27,841 bases of DNA from JACPNK01 sp964479745 (GCA_964479745.1 CAYZNJ010000005.1:1-27841), one strand, 5' to 3'. Shown: positions 7,610 to 15,682, counted from the first letter of the stretch. The notes: a model not told the origin generated them from the sequence alone. Made by a program: numbers and translations.

Positions 7610-8912
7610 AAGTTTTTCAAATAAATTTTTAACAGGGCTGGGTCTAGCGGGTTTATTGATATTTCTTAACCCGCTTTTTATTGACGCTTCTGTGCAGGAA
7701 GATATAGAAATCAAGAATAAACAAATTGACGAGTTAAGAAAACAAATTGACGAATACCAGTCGCAAATTGAACAAAAAAACGGTTTAGCCAAAAGCTTAA
7801 CCAACGAACTGGATATTTTAAATGCCAAGGTCAGCCAGATCCAAGCGGAAATCAGAAGCCTTTCGCTGTCCATTGACGAAGCCGCATCAGAGATTGACCA
7901 GACAACTGCCCAAATCCAAGACGCGGAGGACAAAATTTCAAAACATCGTTCAGGGTTGGCTTCTTCTTTAAAAACTTTGGACCAGACAGAACAGGATAAC
8001 TTGATGGAAATAATTTTAAAAAATGAAACTTTTTCAAGTTTCTTCAACAACTTAAACAATCTCCAGAATACGCAGGAAAACCTAAAAGCAACCATCGGCA
8101 AAATCAAAGAACTAAAAAATGACCTGAAAGATAAGGAAGATAAACTGCTTGAGCAAAAAAAAGAGCTGGAAGGTTTAAAAAATATACAGCAGATAGAAAA
8201 AAGGTCAGCCGAAGCAGTCCGCAACGACAAAAAAAACCTGCTCAAAACAACCAAAGGCGAAGAAGCAAAATTTCAACAGCTGGTTAAAAAGTCGCAGGCC
8301 GATATAGAAAAAATCAGAGCTCAAGTTTTTTACTTACAGCAAAACGGCGTATCGGCAGAAGAAGCTGTAAAGTTTGGCCAATTGGCCGCAATCGGAGTCG
8401 GCATAAGACCGGCATTTCTTCTGGGAATTTTGGAAATTGAATCAGGTTTAGGCAAAAATGTCGGCACCGGTAACTGGCTTGACGATATGTACCAGTGTTA
8501 CTTGCGCCTTAAAAAACCGCAGAGAGCGGAACAGGAAAAGAATGCCTTTTTAGAAATAGTAAACAAGTTAGGCCTAAATCCGGAAACTGTGAAGGTTTCA
8601 AGAGAACCGAATTATGGCTGCGGCGGAGCTCTTGGACCGGCTCAATTTTTACCGACAACTTGGCTGGGTTATGAAGCGGATGTTGCCAGACTAACCGGCC
8701 ACCAGCCGCCAAACCCTTGGAATATTGAAGACGCTTTTACGGCCAGCGCCATCAAACTCGCCCGAGCCGGAGCTGACGACAAGACCAGAACAGCCGAAAT
8801 AGGAGCCGCCAAAGCATACATCGGCGGCAAAACAACTTGCTCTTCAAGAATATGCAACTACTACGCTAATGCCGTATTAAGAAAAGCCGCGGAAATTGAA
8901 CAAAATTTATAA
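7602..8912 (+). CDS. Secreted peptidoglycan lytic transglycosylase with long N-terminal coiled coil
   Basis: The protein has 436 residues. A signal peptide or anchor (about 8-30) is followed by a long coiled coil (about 32-245) rich in Glu, Lys, Gln and Leu, like PcsB/EnvC-type hydrolase N termini. A C-terminal transglycosylase domain of the MltB-like SLT_2 type spans about 255-436. Its marks are ILEIESGLG (candidate catalytic Glu E278 or E280), GCGGALGPAQFLPTTW and NPWNIEDAFTASAIKLA. It should cleave murein glycan strands; the coiled coil probably positions or regulates it, as EnvC and PcsB do with FtsEX (inference). The GTG start lies inside the end of the cupredoxin gene with an eight-base overlap, so translation is probably coupled. 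Confidence 0.88.
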   Translation: MTKSFSNKFLTGLGLAGLLIFLNPLFIDASVQEDIEIKNKQIDELRKQIDEYQSQIEQKNGLAKSLTNELDILNAKVSQIQAEIRSLSLSIDEAASEIDQTTAQIQDAEDKISKHRSGLASSLKTLDQTEQDNLMEIILKNETFSSFFNNLNNLQNTQENLKATIGKIKELKNDLKDKEDKLLEQKKELEGLKNIQQIEKRSAEAVRNDKKNLLKTTKGEEAKFQQLVKKSQADIEKIRAQVFYLQQNGVSAEEAVKFGQLAAIGVGIRPAFLLGILEIESGLGKNVGTGNWLDDMYQCYLRLKKPQRAEQEKNAFLEIVNKLGLNPETVKVSREPNYGCGGALGPAQFLPTTWLGYEADVARLTGHQPPNPWNIEDAFTASAIKLARAGADDKTRTAEIGAAKAYIGGKTTCSSRICNYYANAVLRKAAEIEQNL

Positions 8913-8923
8913 GTAAGTATAAT
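8896..8923 (+). promoter_or_regulatory. Promoter of the second transglycosylase gene
   Basis: TTGAAC (8896-8901) is followed by 16 bp and a perfect TATAAT (8918-8923). It lies across the stop of the preceding gene. Confidence 0.65.
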
Positions 8924-8962
8924 AGGCGAAGCACATTAAAACTTTTGCCTTTGGAGAAAACG

Positions 8963-10270
8963 ATGGTCATAAAAACAAAAGTAAATCTTCTGTTTCTGTC
9001 TCTTTTGACAATGCTATTTTTAGTTGTCTGGAGTATTTCAACAAAAGCCCAAGATGGAAACACCGTCACCATTACCCGGCCGCAAGAGGAAACTAAGCCA
9101 GTTTTCACGCTTTTAGAGAAAATTAAAGAAGGCCAGGAATTATTGCGCAATTCGCCGCCGCTTCAGTTTGTTGAACAAGAAAAAACAACCAAAGTTGCGG
9201 CTGGCAAAAAAAAGTTTAGGTTAGTGAAGAGGAGTGAAATAATAAGGCAAGAGTCGGCCTTGGCAATTTTGGATACCAAGTCGGGCAATGTTTTCGAAAA
9301 AAGATACTGGCTGGAAAAAGACGAAATTGAAAAAGCAAACGACTTAAGGCGATATTATCTTGAAAATAGCGACAACGTCCCTCACTTCAACTCCAAAGAC
9401 CCGAATGAAACATTCAAGGTCGTCACTAGTTGGTGGAATAACTTCAACTCTGATCAAGGTATTATTAATGTTGCCGACAGCGAACAGGAAAAAGACAGAT
9501 ACATCATCGCCGCTAACAAATTCCTGCTCAAAAACGAAAATTTTGCCTATGCCGAAGATGTAACCGGCCAAAAATATTCCGATTTGATTTACACTCCTTA
9601 TTCAACCGCACTCCACCAGCCGGAACTGATTGCTGAAGGAAAAAACTTTGTCGGAGAAAATGTATCCAAAGCGTTCTCCCAGCTTAAAACTTTGGAAGTT
9701 GAATCAGCTGCTTTTCCTGAAAAATTGGTGGCAGATTCTATCAGCGAGACTTTCGTCAAAAATATTTTTATTACCGAACAAAGCGATCCCAGAATGCTCC
9801 TGCTTTCGGACGACGAAGGCAGAAAAGTGGCTGAAAGAGTTTTGGTTCTTCTCGGAGCCAACGGAAACAGGGCTTTTCGTTATACCTTCTCAAAAACCGG
9901 CGCTTTGGGTCTTGGACAAATTATGCCGGGGACATATTCCAGCATAGTTAAAAGATATCCGGACGCTCAACTGTTGAAGGATATTGACATAGGAAGAGTT
10001 GACGTTAAAAATGCAATCATGGCGTCTGTCTTAGTTTTTGATGATCATTTAGCAACTGTTCTGGGGAGGTTAAGTAAAAACCAAAGAAATTTGTTCAACA
10101 GCAAATCTGCCAAAGACCCGGATTTTGTAAACCAAGTCCGAGCCGCAGCTTACAACGGCGGGCCAAGCAAATATAAAGCTTCAACCGCCACCATAAGCCT
10201 TGCGGTCAGAGAAACCGTGGACTTTGTGAAAAAATATAAAATGATAAGAGACTTGAAACTGTTCCAATGA
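8963..10270 (+). CDS. Secreted lytic transglycosylase-like protein (SLT fold)
   Basis: The protein has 435 residues with an N-terminal hydrophobic export segment (about 7-27). A long region without a recognised domain follows (about 30-260), then a C-terminal SLT-type domain (about 265-430) with GALGLGQIMPGTY and AAAYNGGPSKY, typical of goose-lysozyme-like transglycosylases. The usual catalytic Glu-Ser pair is not immediately upstream of GALGLGQ, where the sequence reads LLGANGNRAFRY. An ITEQSDPRML segment with E272 may supply the acid, as in the CPR-type variant I know. ATG 8963 is preferred over TTG 8945 because GGAG (8953-8956) is six bases upstream. Its stop lies within the terminator stem. 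With the preceding gene it forms a wall-remodelling pair. Confidence 0.82.
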   Translation: MVIKTKVNLLFLSLLTMLFLVVWSISTKAQDGNTVTITRPQEETKPVFTLLEKIKEGQELLRNSPPLQFVEQEKTTKVAAGKKKFRLVKRSEIIRQESALAILDTKSGNVFEKRYWLEKDEIEKANDLRRYYLENSDNVPHFNSKDPNETFKVVTSWWNNFNSDQGIINVADSEQEKDRYIIAANKFLLKNENFAYAEDVTGQKYSDLIYTPYSTALHQPELIAEGKNFVGENVSKAFSQLKTLEVESAAFPEKLVADSISETFVKNIFITEQSDPRMLLLSDDEGRKVAERVLVLLGANGNRAFRYTFSKTGALGLGQIMPGTYSSIVKRYPDAQLLKDIDIGRVDVKNAIMASVLVFDDHLATVLGRLSKNQRNLFNSKSAKDPDFVNQVRAAAYNGGPSKYKASTATISLAVRETVDFVKKYKMIRDLKLFQ

Positions 10271-10282
10271 GAACAGTTTTTT
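10256..10282 (+). terminator. Intrinsic terminator overlapping the end of the transglycosylase gene
   Basis: AAACTGTTC (10256-10264) pairs with GAACAGTTT (10271-10279), ending in a run of six T (10277-10282). The loop contains the TGA stop, so the stem is partly coding. Confidence 0.8.
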
Positions 10283-10283
10283 C

Positions 10284-10310
10284 TTGACTTTTTAAGCTTC
10301 TTTTGTTAAT
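10284..10310 (+). promoter_or_regulatory. Probable promoter of the 10349 gene
   Basis: TTGACT (10284-10289) follows the terminator immediately. The best -10 is GTTAAT (10305-10310) at 15 bp, which is weak. AAGGA (10338-10342) lies six bases before ATG 10349. Confidence 0.4.
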
Positions 10311-10348
10311 GTTGCTCTAGCATTTTTGACAACTAAAAAGGACAAGAA

Positions 10349-11065
10349 ATGACAATTTTAATGCCAGTTTTATGGATAATCTTGCTGTTTATTTTTAGTT
10401 TGTATATTGTAACCTCAACGACATTACTGCTCTCCGCAAAGTTTAAGAAAAACGCAAAAGGCAATCTGATTCTGAATCCCGATTCGTGGCATTTTAAACT
10501 TAGCCACCCAATTCTTACCAGAAGATACAGTTCGCTAGCTATCAGAAAATATAAGGACGATTTTAAAAATATTATCCCCTCCAGTATTTGCGGATATTGC
10601 GCAAATTTTTCTTTCATGTTGTACATCGGCTGGCCGACACTTATACTCTGGTCAGTTCTTAAAACTCTTGTTTACACTCCTTTTATGATTTTGTTCGGCT
10701 ACTATCCGATTGCCGATATGAAATCTATGATCTGGCACGACAACCCGTTTGCAGTAGAGGTTGGCGAAATATCTTTGCCAAAAATAAAAGAGTATAAAAT
10801 TTTCCCGGCTTATATTGCTTTGCCGACAGCTTATTTGGCTGGCTGGCTTTATTACCCTAGTGTTGTGTTTAAAGTCAGCGTCTGGGTACTGTTTGTCGCT
10901 GCGGTAATTGCAACAATACTTGCTTTAGTTTGGTTTAAGGAAACTGACCAAGAGCAAGTTTCCCTGGCAAAAGAGTGGCTGTCAGCTAAGAAAAATAGGA
11001 TTTGCTGGAAATTAGAGTTAGCTTCAGCAGAAAAAATACAAGGGCATCCCTTGGATAAAAACTAG
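10349..11065 (+). CDS. Polytopic membrane protein, unknown function
   Basis: The protein has 238 residues. Transmembrane segments lie at about 3-25, 88-112 (perhaps two), 152-168 and 172-195. A soluble loop (about 28-80) contains WHFKLSHPILTRRYS and CGYCANF, a CxxC pair that could bind metal or form a disulfide. A charged C-terminal tail follows from about 198. I recognise no family. The start is set by AAGGA six bases upstream. The gene is framed by terminators on both sides and so forms a single-gene unit. Confidence 0.7.
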   Translation: MTILMPVLWIILLFIFSLYIVTSTTLLLSAKFKKNAKGNLILNPDSWHFKLSHPILTRRYSSLAIRKYKDDFKNIIPSSICGYCANFSFMLYIGWPTLILWSVLKTLVYTPFMILFGYYPIADMKSMIWHDNPFAVEVGEISLPKIKEYKIFPAYIALPTAYLAGWLYYPSVVFKVSVWVLFVAAVIATILALVWFKETDQEQVSLAKEWLSAKKNRICWKLELASAEKIQGHPLDKN

Positions 11066-11066
11066 G

Positions 11067-11089
11067 ATGGGTTGAAAAACCCATTTTTT
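11067..11089 (+). terminator. Intrinsic terminator between the 10349 gene and mnmA
   Basis: ATGGGTT (11067-11073), a GAAA tetraloop and AACCCAT (11078-11084) are followed by T to 11089. Only 16 bases then remain before the mnmA start, which limits where an mnmA promoter could lie. Confidence 0.85.
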
Positions 11090-11091
11090 AT

Positions 11092-11100
11092 TGTTAAAAA
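11092..11100 (+). promoter_or_regulatory. Candidate extended -10 of mnmA (near-leaderless)
   Basis: TGT-TAAAAA (11092-11100) ends five bases before ATG 11106. The box is a poor -10 match, but the terminator directly upstream leaves no other room unless there is readthrough. Confidence 0.35.
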
Positions 11101-11105
11101 ATAAT

Positions 11106-12290
11106 ATGTTAAACAAACCTAAAAAAGTTTATGTAGCTATGTCGGGCGGAGTGGATTCTTCGGTAGCCGTGGCACTTTTAAAGAAGCGCGGATTTGATGT
11201 TATCGGGGTGTTTTTTAAACCCTGGCAACCCTTCCAAGGTGGAACCTTAAAAAAATCCCAAGGTTCCACCTTGGAAACTTTCTGCAACTGGCAGAAAGAC
11301 CGCCAAGATGCTTTGGCAGTGGCTTCGGTTTTAGGCATTCCTTTTAAAACTTGGGACTTTTCAAGAGAGTATAAAGAAAAAGTGGGGGATTACATGGTAG
11401 AAACTTACCGCCAAGGGCAAACTCCCAATCCTGATGTGATGTGCAATAAAGAAATAAAATTCGGCTTGTTTTTAAAAAAAGCGTTGGCCGAAGGAGCGGA
11501 CTATATCGCGACAGGACACTACATCCGACTAAAGCCGGAAATGACAAATGCCAAATTACAAATGACGAATAAAATACAAAATTCAAAATCAAAAAAAATT
11601 TTCAGCCTACTCAAGGGCAAAGACAGGAACAAAGATCAGTCGTATTTTTTATGGGCATTAACCCAGCAACAATTAAAATACTGCCTGTTTCCGATTGGAG
11701 ATTACCTGAAACCGGAGGTCAGAAAACTTGCCAAGAAATTCGGCCTGCCGACACACAACAAAAAAGACAGCCAGGGAGTTTGTTTTATCGGCCAATTAGA
11801 CATGAAAGAGTTTCTAAAAAGTTACATCAAGCCAAAAACTGGAGAAATCCAACTTATTAACCAAGGTCGAACCTTAAAGAAATCCCAAGGTTCGACCTTG
11901 AAAACCAGTCAAAAGGTTGTCGGCAAGCATGAAGGAACTAGTTACTACACAATCGGACAAAGACATGGACTAAACATCAATAACGGCCAAGGGCCATACT
12001 ATGTCGTCGCAAAAGATATCAAAAAAAATATTGTCTATGTCGGCGAAGAAAAAGACTTAGAAACCGACAAAGCAAAAGTGGACAGCATCAACTGGATTAA
12101 CAAAAATGTAAAACTTCCGCTGGGAGTGGCGGTTAAGGTACGGTATAGAACCAAAGAACAAAAAGCCGTTTTGTACAAAAACGGAACTTTGGAATTCAAA
12201 AATCCTGTCCGGGCAGTTACCCCCGGACAATCGGCGGTGTTTTACAAAGGAGAAGAGATGCTGGGAGGAGGAATTATTTTATCAATTTGA
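11106..12290 (+). CDS. mnmA: tRNA-specific 2-thiouridylase MnmA, with three in-frame repeat insertions
   Basis: MnmA makes 2-thiouridine at position 34 of tRNA-Lys, -Glu and -Gln. The 394-residue protein has the PP-loop SGGVDSS (13-19), TPNPDVMCNKEIKF with catalytic C113, NKDQSYFL (175-182), GVCFIG with partner cysteine C226, KHEGTSYYTIGQRHGL, and the terminal AVTPGQSAVFY and GGGII. All expected catalytic residues are present. It is longer than needed because of three insertions: residues about 42-58 and 253-266 (related palindromic repeats, both containing TLKKSQGSTL) and about 145-163 (TNAKLQMTNKIQNSKSK, from a CPR-like dispersed repeat). All lie in loops between conserved blocks, so I infer the enzyme works. 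ATG 11106 is preferred over TTG 11091, which adds five residues. The 3' end overlaps convergent gpmI by 17 bp. Confidence 0.96.
   Translation: MLNKPKKVYVAMSGGVDSSVAVALLKKRGFDVIGVFFKPWQPFQGGTLKKSQGSTLETFCNWQKDRQDALAVASVLGIPFKTWDFSREYKEKVGDYMVETYRQGQTPNPDVMCNKEIKFGLFLKKALAEGADYIATGHYIRLKPEMTNAKLQMTNKIQNSKSKKIFSLLKGKDRNKDQSYFLWALTQQQLKYCLFPIGDYLKPEVRKLAKKFGLPTHNKKDSQGVCFIGQLDMKEFLKSYIKPKTGEIQLINQGRTLKKSQGSTLKTSQKVVGKHEGTSYYTIGQRHGLNINNGQGPYYVVAKDIKKNIVYVGEEKDLETDKAKVDSINWINKNVKLPLGVAVKVRYRTKEQKAVLYKNGTLEFKNPVRAVTPGQSAVFYKGEEMLGGGIILSI
11232..11276 (+). repeat. Palindromic element copy 1 inside mnmA
   Basis: A perfect 17-bp inverted repeat has arms TTCCAAGGTGGAACCTT (11232-11248) and its complement (11260-11276), around the 11-bp spacer AAAAAAATCCC. 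It is 45 bp long and keeps the mnmA frame. Its arm and spacer match copy 2 at 11862-11900. Confidence 0.9.
11541..11590 (+). repeat. In-frame dispersed repeat of the ATGACAAATGCCAAATTACA type inside mnmA
   Basis: An A-rich, internally repetitive stretch (ATGACAAATG, then ACAAATGACGAAT, then AATTCAAAATC) encodes an MTNAK...QMTNK peptide in a loop where MnmA normally has a short turn. It resembles a dispersed repeat often seen between and inside genes of CPR genomes. That comparison is from memory, and only one copy occurs in this window. Confidence 0.6.
11862..11900 (+). repeat. Palindromic element copy 2 inside mnmA
   Basis: Arms CAAGGTCGAACCTT (11862-11875) and AAGGTTCGACCTTG (11887-11900) are perfectly inverse around AAAGAAATCCC. 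The spacer has the same length as copy 1 and differs from it by one base. It is in frame and encodes QGRTLKKSQGSTLK. Confidence 0.9.
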
Positions 12291-13815
12291 GCAAGCTCTG
12301 GCCAGTCATCTCCGGCGGAACGGGCAAACTCATAATTTCTAAAATTGTCGGAGCAACGTCTAAAAGTACGCCGGAAATTTCTCGGGCAGGCAAAGACTGG
12401 CCTTTGAATTTTTCGGAAATAAGGTAAAACGGCACCGGATTAAGATTATGCTTAGTCTCCCTCTCGCCGGTTATGCTGTAAGTTAGAGATTCGGCGTTGC
12501 CATGATCCGAGGTAACAATCATGGTACCGTTTTGTTTTTTTACTTCCTCAAAAATCAAACCGACTGCTTCGTCAACTTTTTGAATGCCCTTGACCACTAA
12601 ATCTATGTTGCCCAAATGAGACAGCATATCGGCATTGGCAAAATTGATTAAGAAAAAGTCGTAATGTTCCGTTTTCATCTCATCCATGACTTTTACGGCA
12701 ATGTCTTTGGCCCTCATTTCTGGAGCAACGGCCAAGTCGTGAGGCGACTCCAGAAAAAGATCAGTCTCACCGTTGTAAACTTTGTTTTCAAGGCCGTTAA
12801 AAAAGATGGTGACATGGGCATATTTTTCACTTTCAGCAATGTGAAGCTGGGTTTTGCCCTGCAGGCTTAACCATTCAGCCAAATTGTTCTTTGCCCTGAT
12901 CGGCTCAAACAAATAGTGAAGTTTCGGATTTTCCAAGTACTGCGTAAAGGTTACGACAAAAGTATCTTTGATCTGCGGCCTGTCAAAAAAAGTAAAATTA
13001 TCCTCAACCATCGCTCTGACCAACTGCCGGATACTGTCTTCACGGAAGTTAAAGAATATCAGCGAATCGCCGTCTGAAACAAAAGGCTGGCTTAGATTTT
13101 CAAGCGCTGTCGGCGGAATACTTTCATCGGTGATTCCGTTTTTATGGTATTCGCTTAATGCTTCGGCGATATCCGTTGTTTTGTTGCCTTGTCCCTCAAC
13201 AATCAAATCATAGGCTTGCTTCGTCTTTTCCCAGTCATTAGCTCGGTTCATGGCAAAATCCCGGCCAACAAGAGTGGCTATTTTAATATTTTCATAACCT
13301 TCAATTTCGCTTTGGACTTTTTTCAGCAAAGAAACACTCTCTTTAACCCCTGAATCCTTGCCGTCAGTAAAAATGTGGAGATAAACATTTTTAGCATCTT
13401 CCTTTTTTACAAAGTCAATAAGCGCAACTAAATGTTTTAAATTGGCGTGGACCGAACCCGAAGTTAGAAGACCCAAAATATGAAGCTTGGAGTTTTTTGC
13501 TTGAACGTTTTTTACAGCCTCCAAGAGTATCTTGTTTGAAAAAAAAGTTTTATCGTTTATCGCTAGGTTGATAACCGGCAAATAATGCTTGAAAATCCTC
13601 CCTGCGCCCAGCGAAAGATGGCCGACTTCAGAGTTACCAGGTTCGCCCCATTCAAGGCCGACAGCCGTACCCGAAGCCTGCAGAAGAGTATGCGGATAAT
13701 TTTCTTCAAAAAAATCTAAATTGGGCTTTTTAGCCATCGCCACCGCATTTCCTGTTTTGCGCTCGCTGTAACCGAAACCGTCAATTACAACTAGAGCGAG
13801 GGGGGATTTAGCCAT
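12274..13815 (-). CDS. gpmI: 2,3-bisphosphoglycerate-independent phosphoglycerate mutase
   Basis: This Mn-dependent glycolytic enzyme interconverts 3- and 2-phosphoglycerate. At 513 residues it has the normal family length. Metal and catalytic motifs are VVIDGFG (9-15), GEPGNSEVGHLSLGAGR with the phosphoryl-accepting serine S62 (the same number as in the Geobacillus enzyme), HIFTDGKDSG, GRDFAMNRANDWEKT, FANADMLSHLGN and VTSDHGNAE. The FTDGKDSG motif differs slightly from the usual LLDGRDTPP. It converges on mnmA with a 17-bp overlap and no terminator between them, so antisense read-through is possible. It starts six bases after an extended -10 and has no Shine-Dalgarno sequence. Confidence 0.97.
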   Translation of the reverse strand: MAKSPLALVVIDGFGYSERKTGNAVAMAKKPNLDFFEENYPHTLLQASGTAVGLEWGEPGNSEVGHLSLGAGRIFKHYLPVINLAINDKTFFSNKILLEAVKNVQAKNSKLHILGLLTSGSVHANLKHLVALIDFVKKEDAKNVYLHIFTDGKDSGVKESVSLLKKVQSEIEGYENIKIATLVGRDFAMNRANDWEKTKQAYDLIVEGQGNKTTDIAEALSEYHKNGITDESIPPTALENLSQPFVSDGDSLIFFNFREDSIRQLVRAMVEDNFTFFDRPQIKDTFVVTFTQYLENPKLHYLFEPIRAKNNLAEWLSLQGKTQLHIAESEKYAHVTIFFNGLENKVYNGETDLFLESPHDLAVAPEMRAKDIAVKVMDEMKTEHYDFFLINFANADMLSHLGNIDLVVKGIQKVDEAVGLIFEEVKKQNGTMIVTSDHGNAESLTYSITGERETKHNLNPVPFYLISEKFKGQSLPAREISGVLLDVAPTILEIMSLPVPPEMTGQSLLKLIK

Positions 13816-13821
13816 AATCTA

Positions 13822-13830
13822 ATGTTAACA
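13822..13830 (-). promoter_or_regulatory. Extended -10 promoter giving a leaderless gpmI mRNA
   Basis: TGT-TAACAT reads 13830-13822 on the minus strand, and six bases separate it from ATG 13815. The box matches TATAAT at four of six positions, helped by the TGn extension. Confidence 0.45.
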
Positions 13831-13883
13831 TGAAAAAGCAGTATTGGCGAAGCTAGACTTAGTTTGGACTGAATTACGGCTTT

Positions 13884-13912
13884 TTGACTTTAATTTCCTT
13901 TTTTGATATGAT
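13884..13912 (+). promoter_or_regulatory. Strong sigma-70-type promoter of rny
   Basis: TTGACT (13884-13889), 17 bp, then TATGAT (13907-13912). The leader would be about 60 bases long and has no obvious Shine-Dalgarno sequence before ATG 13980. Confidence 0.75.
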
Positions 13913-13979
13913 TAAACAGTAACAAATTTAACCTTAAGCAATAAATTCACATAAATGAACTTTTTGCTCCAAAAAATTT

Positions 13980-15512
13980 ATGCAATTATCGACAACCACG
14001 ATTACTTTGGCTGTTTTAGGATTTGCGATAGGCATGGGTTTAGGCTACCTCATCAGGCGTTTAATCGCCGACAGCCGCATCCGCTCAGCGGAAACTAAGG
14101 CCCAGAATATTCTCAACGAAGCCAAGTCAAAATCCCAGGACTTGCTTCTGGAAGCAAAAAACAAATCTCTGAAGGCTCTTGAGGAGTCTAAAAAAGAAGG
14201 GCAGGAAAGAAACGCCCAGCTTTTGCGCATTGAAAACATGCTTTCCAGAAAAGAGACCGAGCTTGAAAACAAAGAAAAAGACTTGGAAAAAAACAGACAG
14301 GCCCTGAAAGAAAAAGTTGAAACCGCCGTTAAAGCTAATGAAGAGCTTGAGGGGCTTAGGAAAAAACAAGTCTCTGAATTGGAAAAAATATCCGGCTTGA
14401 AAAAAGAAGAAGCGCTCAAAGAAATACACGCGAAAGTGGAAGAAGAATACAAAGACGACCTCTACCAAAAAATGAAAAAACTGGAAGAAGGCAACCGGGA
14501 ATCTTTGGATAAAAAAGCTAAAGAAATCATGACTACGGCAATACAGCGCTACGCCGGCTCCCACATCTCGGACATCACCACCACTGTAGTCAGTCTGCCG
14601 TCAGATGAGCTTAAAGGAAAAATAATCGGCAAAGAAGGCAGAAACATTAAAACGATTGAACGTCTTACCGGAGTAGATGTAATAATTGACGACACTCCGG
14701 AAACTTTGATTTTATCAAGTTTTGACCCCATCCGCCGGCATACCGCTAAACTGGCTCTGGAAAAACTTATTGCCGACGGCCGTATCCATCCGGCTAAAAT
14801 AGAAGAATTTGTGGAAAAAGCCAAAGTCGAAATCAACGAAAAAATTAAGGAGGCCGGGGAAGCAGCTTTGTATGAAACCGGCGTCGGTCCGGTTGACCCT
14901 AAACTGACTTTTTTGCTTGGCAGATTGGCCTTCAGAACCAGTTTCGGCCAGAATGTTTTGATACACTCCATTGAAATGTCCCATGTCGCTGGTCTGCTGG
15001 CGCAAGAATTGGGCGCGGATGTTTCGGTGGCCAAAAAGGGCGCGCTGTTCCATGACATAGGAAAAGCTGTGGATCATGAGGTCCAAGGAACTCACGTTGA
15101 AATCGGCCGAAAAATTTTGCAAAAATTCAACGTTGATGTAAAAGTCATTGAAGCTATGCAAGCGCACCACGAAGAGTACCCTTACTCAAGCCTTGAATCG
15201 CGAATCGTCCAGACGGCCGACGCTATATCCGGCGCCAGACCCGGAGCCCGCCGAGACACCGTTGAGATATATCTGAAGAGGCTTGAAGATCTTGAAAGAA
15301 TCGCCGGATCCTTTGATGGTGTTGAAAAATCTTATGCCATACAAGCCGGGAGAGAGTTAAGAATTTTTGTTACGCCGACCAAAGTTGACGACCTGACAGC
15401 CATGAAAATGGCTAAAGATATCGCCAAAAGGATTGAAGAAGAAATGAAATACCCGGGCGAAATCAAAGTCAACATCATTCGGGAAACTAGGGCTATAGAA
15501 TACGCCAGATAG
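13980..15512 (+). CDS. rny: Ribonuclease Y
   Basis: RNase Y is the membrane-anchored endoribonuclease that starts mRNA decay in many bacteria lacking RNase E. The 510-residue protein shows the full architecture: an N-terminal membrane helix (about 7-26), a long charged coiled coil (about 30-185), a KH domain with GKIIGKEGRN (213-222), and an HD phosphohydrolase domain with the metal pair in LFHDIGKAVDHE (H358, D359). The C-terminal region has ETRAIEYA, typical of the family. It is a single gene from its own promoter. Confidence 0.97.
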   Translation: MQLSTTTITLAVLGFAIGMGLGYLIRRLIADSRIRSAETKAQNILNEAKSKSQDLLLEAKNKSLKALEESKKEGQERNAQLLRIENMLSRKETELENKEKDLEKNRQALKEKVETAVKANEELEGLRKKQVSELEKISGLKKEEALKEIHAKVEEEYKDDLYQKMKKLEEGNRESLDKKAKEIMTTAIQRYAGSHISDITTTVVSLPSDELKGKIIGKEGRNIKTIERLTGVDVIIDDTPETLILSSFDPIRRHTAKLALEKLIADGRIHPAKIEEFVEKAKVEINEKIKEAGEAALYETGVGPVDPKLTFLLGRLAFRTSFGQNVLIHSIEMSHVAGLLAQELGADVSVAKKGALFHDIGKAVDHEVQGTHVEIGRKILQKFNVDVKVIEAMQAHHEEYPYSSLESRIVQTADAISGARPGARRDTVEIYLKRLEDLERIAGSFDGVEKSYAIQAGRELRIFVTPTKVDDLTAMKMAKDIAKRIEEEMKYPGEIKVNIIRETRAIEYAR

Positions 15513-15515
15513 CAC

Positions 15516-15542
15516 TTGTGCATATTTTCCTTGCATAATAAT
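15516..15542 (+). promoter_or_regulatory. Possible promoter of the HU gene
   Basis: TTGTGC (15516-15521), 15 bp, AATAAT (15537-15542), just after the rny stop. It is a weak match but the best candidate upstream of HU. The leader would be about 135 bases and would contain the repeat at 15609-15673. Confidence 0.3.
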
Positions 15543-15608
15543 ACAAACAGTGCAACAATTATAAGGAAAACAAATCCGACCGCTGGTCGATAGTCGGAAT
15601 TTTAAGAA

Positions 15609-15673
15609 GTTACTAGTTTCTAGTAGCTAGTTTCTAGAAAATAACTAGAAGCTAAAAACTGAAAACTAGAAAC
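15609..15673 (+). repeat. CTAG-rich imperfect palindromic repeat upstream of HU
   Basis: The left half has repeated GTTTCTAGT-type units and the right half their complements (ACTAGAAGC, ACTAGAAAC), giving an imperfect inverted repeat of about 65 bp ending ten bases before the HU start. A related unit lies at 26216-26293, upstream of the RRM gene. Just before it, 15576-15596 holds a small hairpin (CGACC/GGTCG inside TCCGAC/GTCGGA). Confidence 0.65.
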
Positions 15674-15682
15674 CAATTTTAA

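Noticed and set aside
7484..8254. 256-codon minus-strand frame opposite the transglycosylase
   Set aside because: Its Ser/Phe/Cys-rich composition is the expected complement of a Lys/Glu-rich coiled coil.
11232..11900. CRISPR-like repeats in mnmA
   Set aside because: There are only two copies, about 600 bp apart, inside a conserved coding sequence, with no regular spacers and no cas genes.
14045..14564. Two overlapping minus-strand frames opposite rny
   Set aside because: Phe/Ser-rich products mirror the charged coiled coil of RNase Y; there is no start signal.
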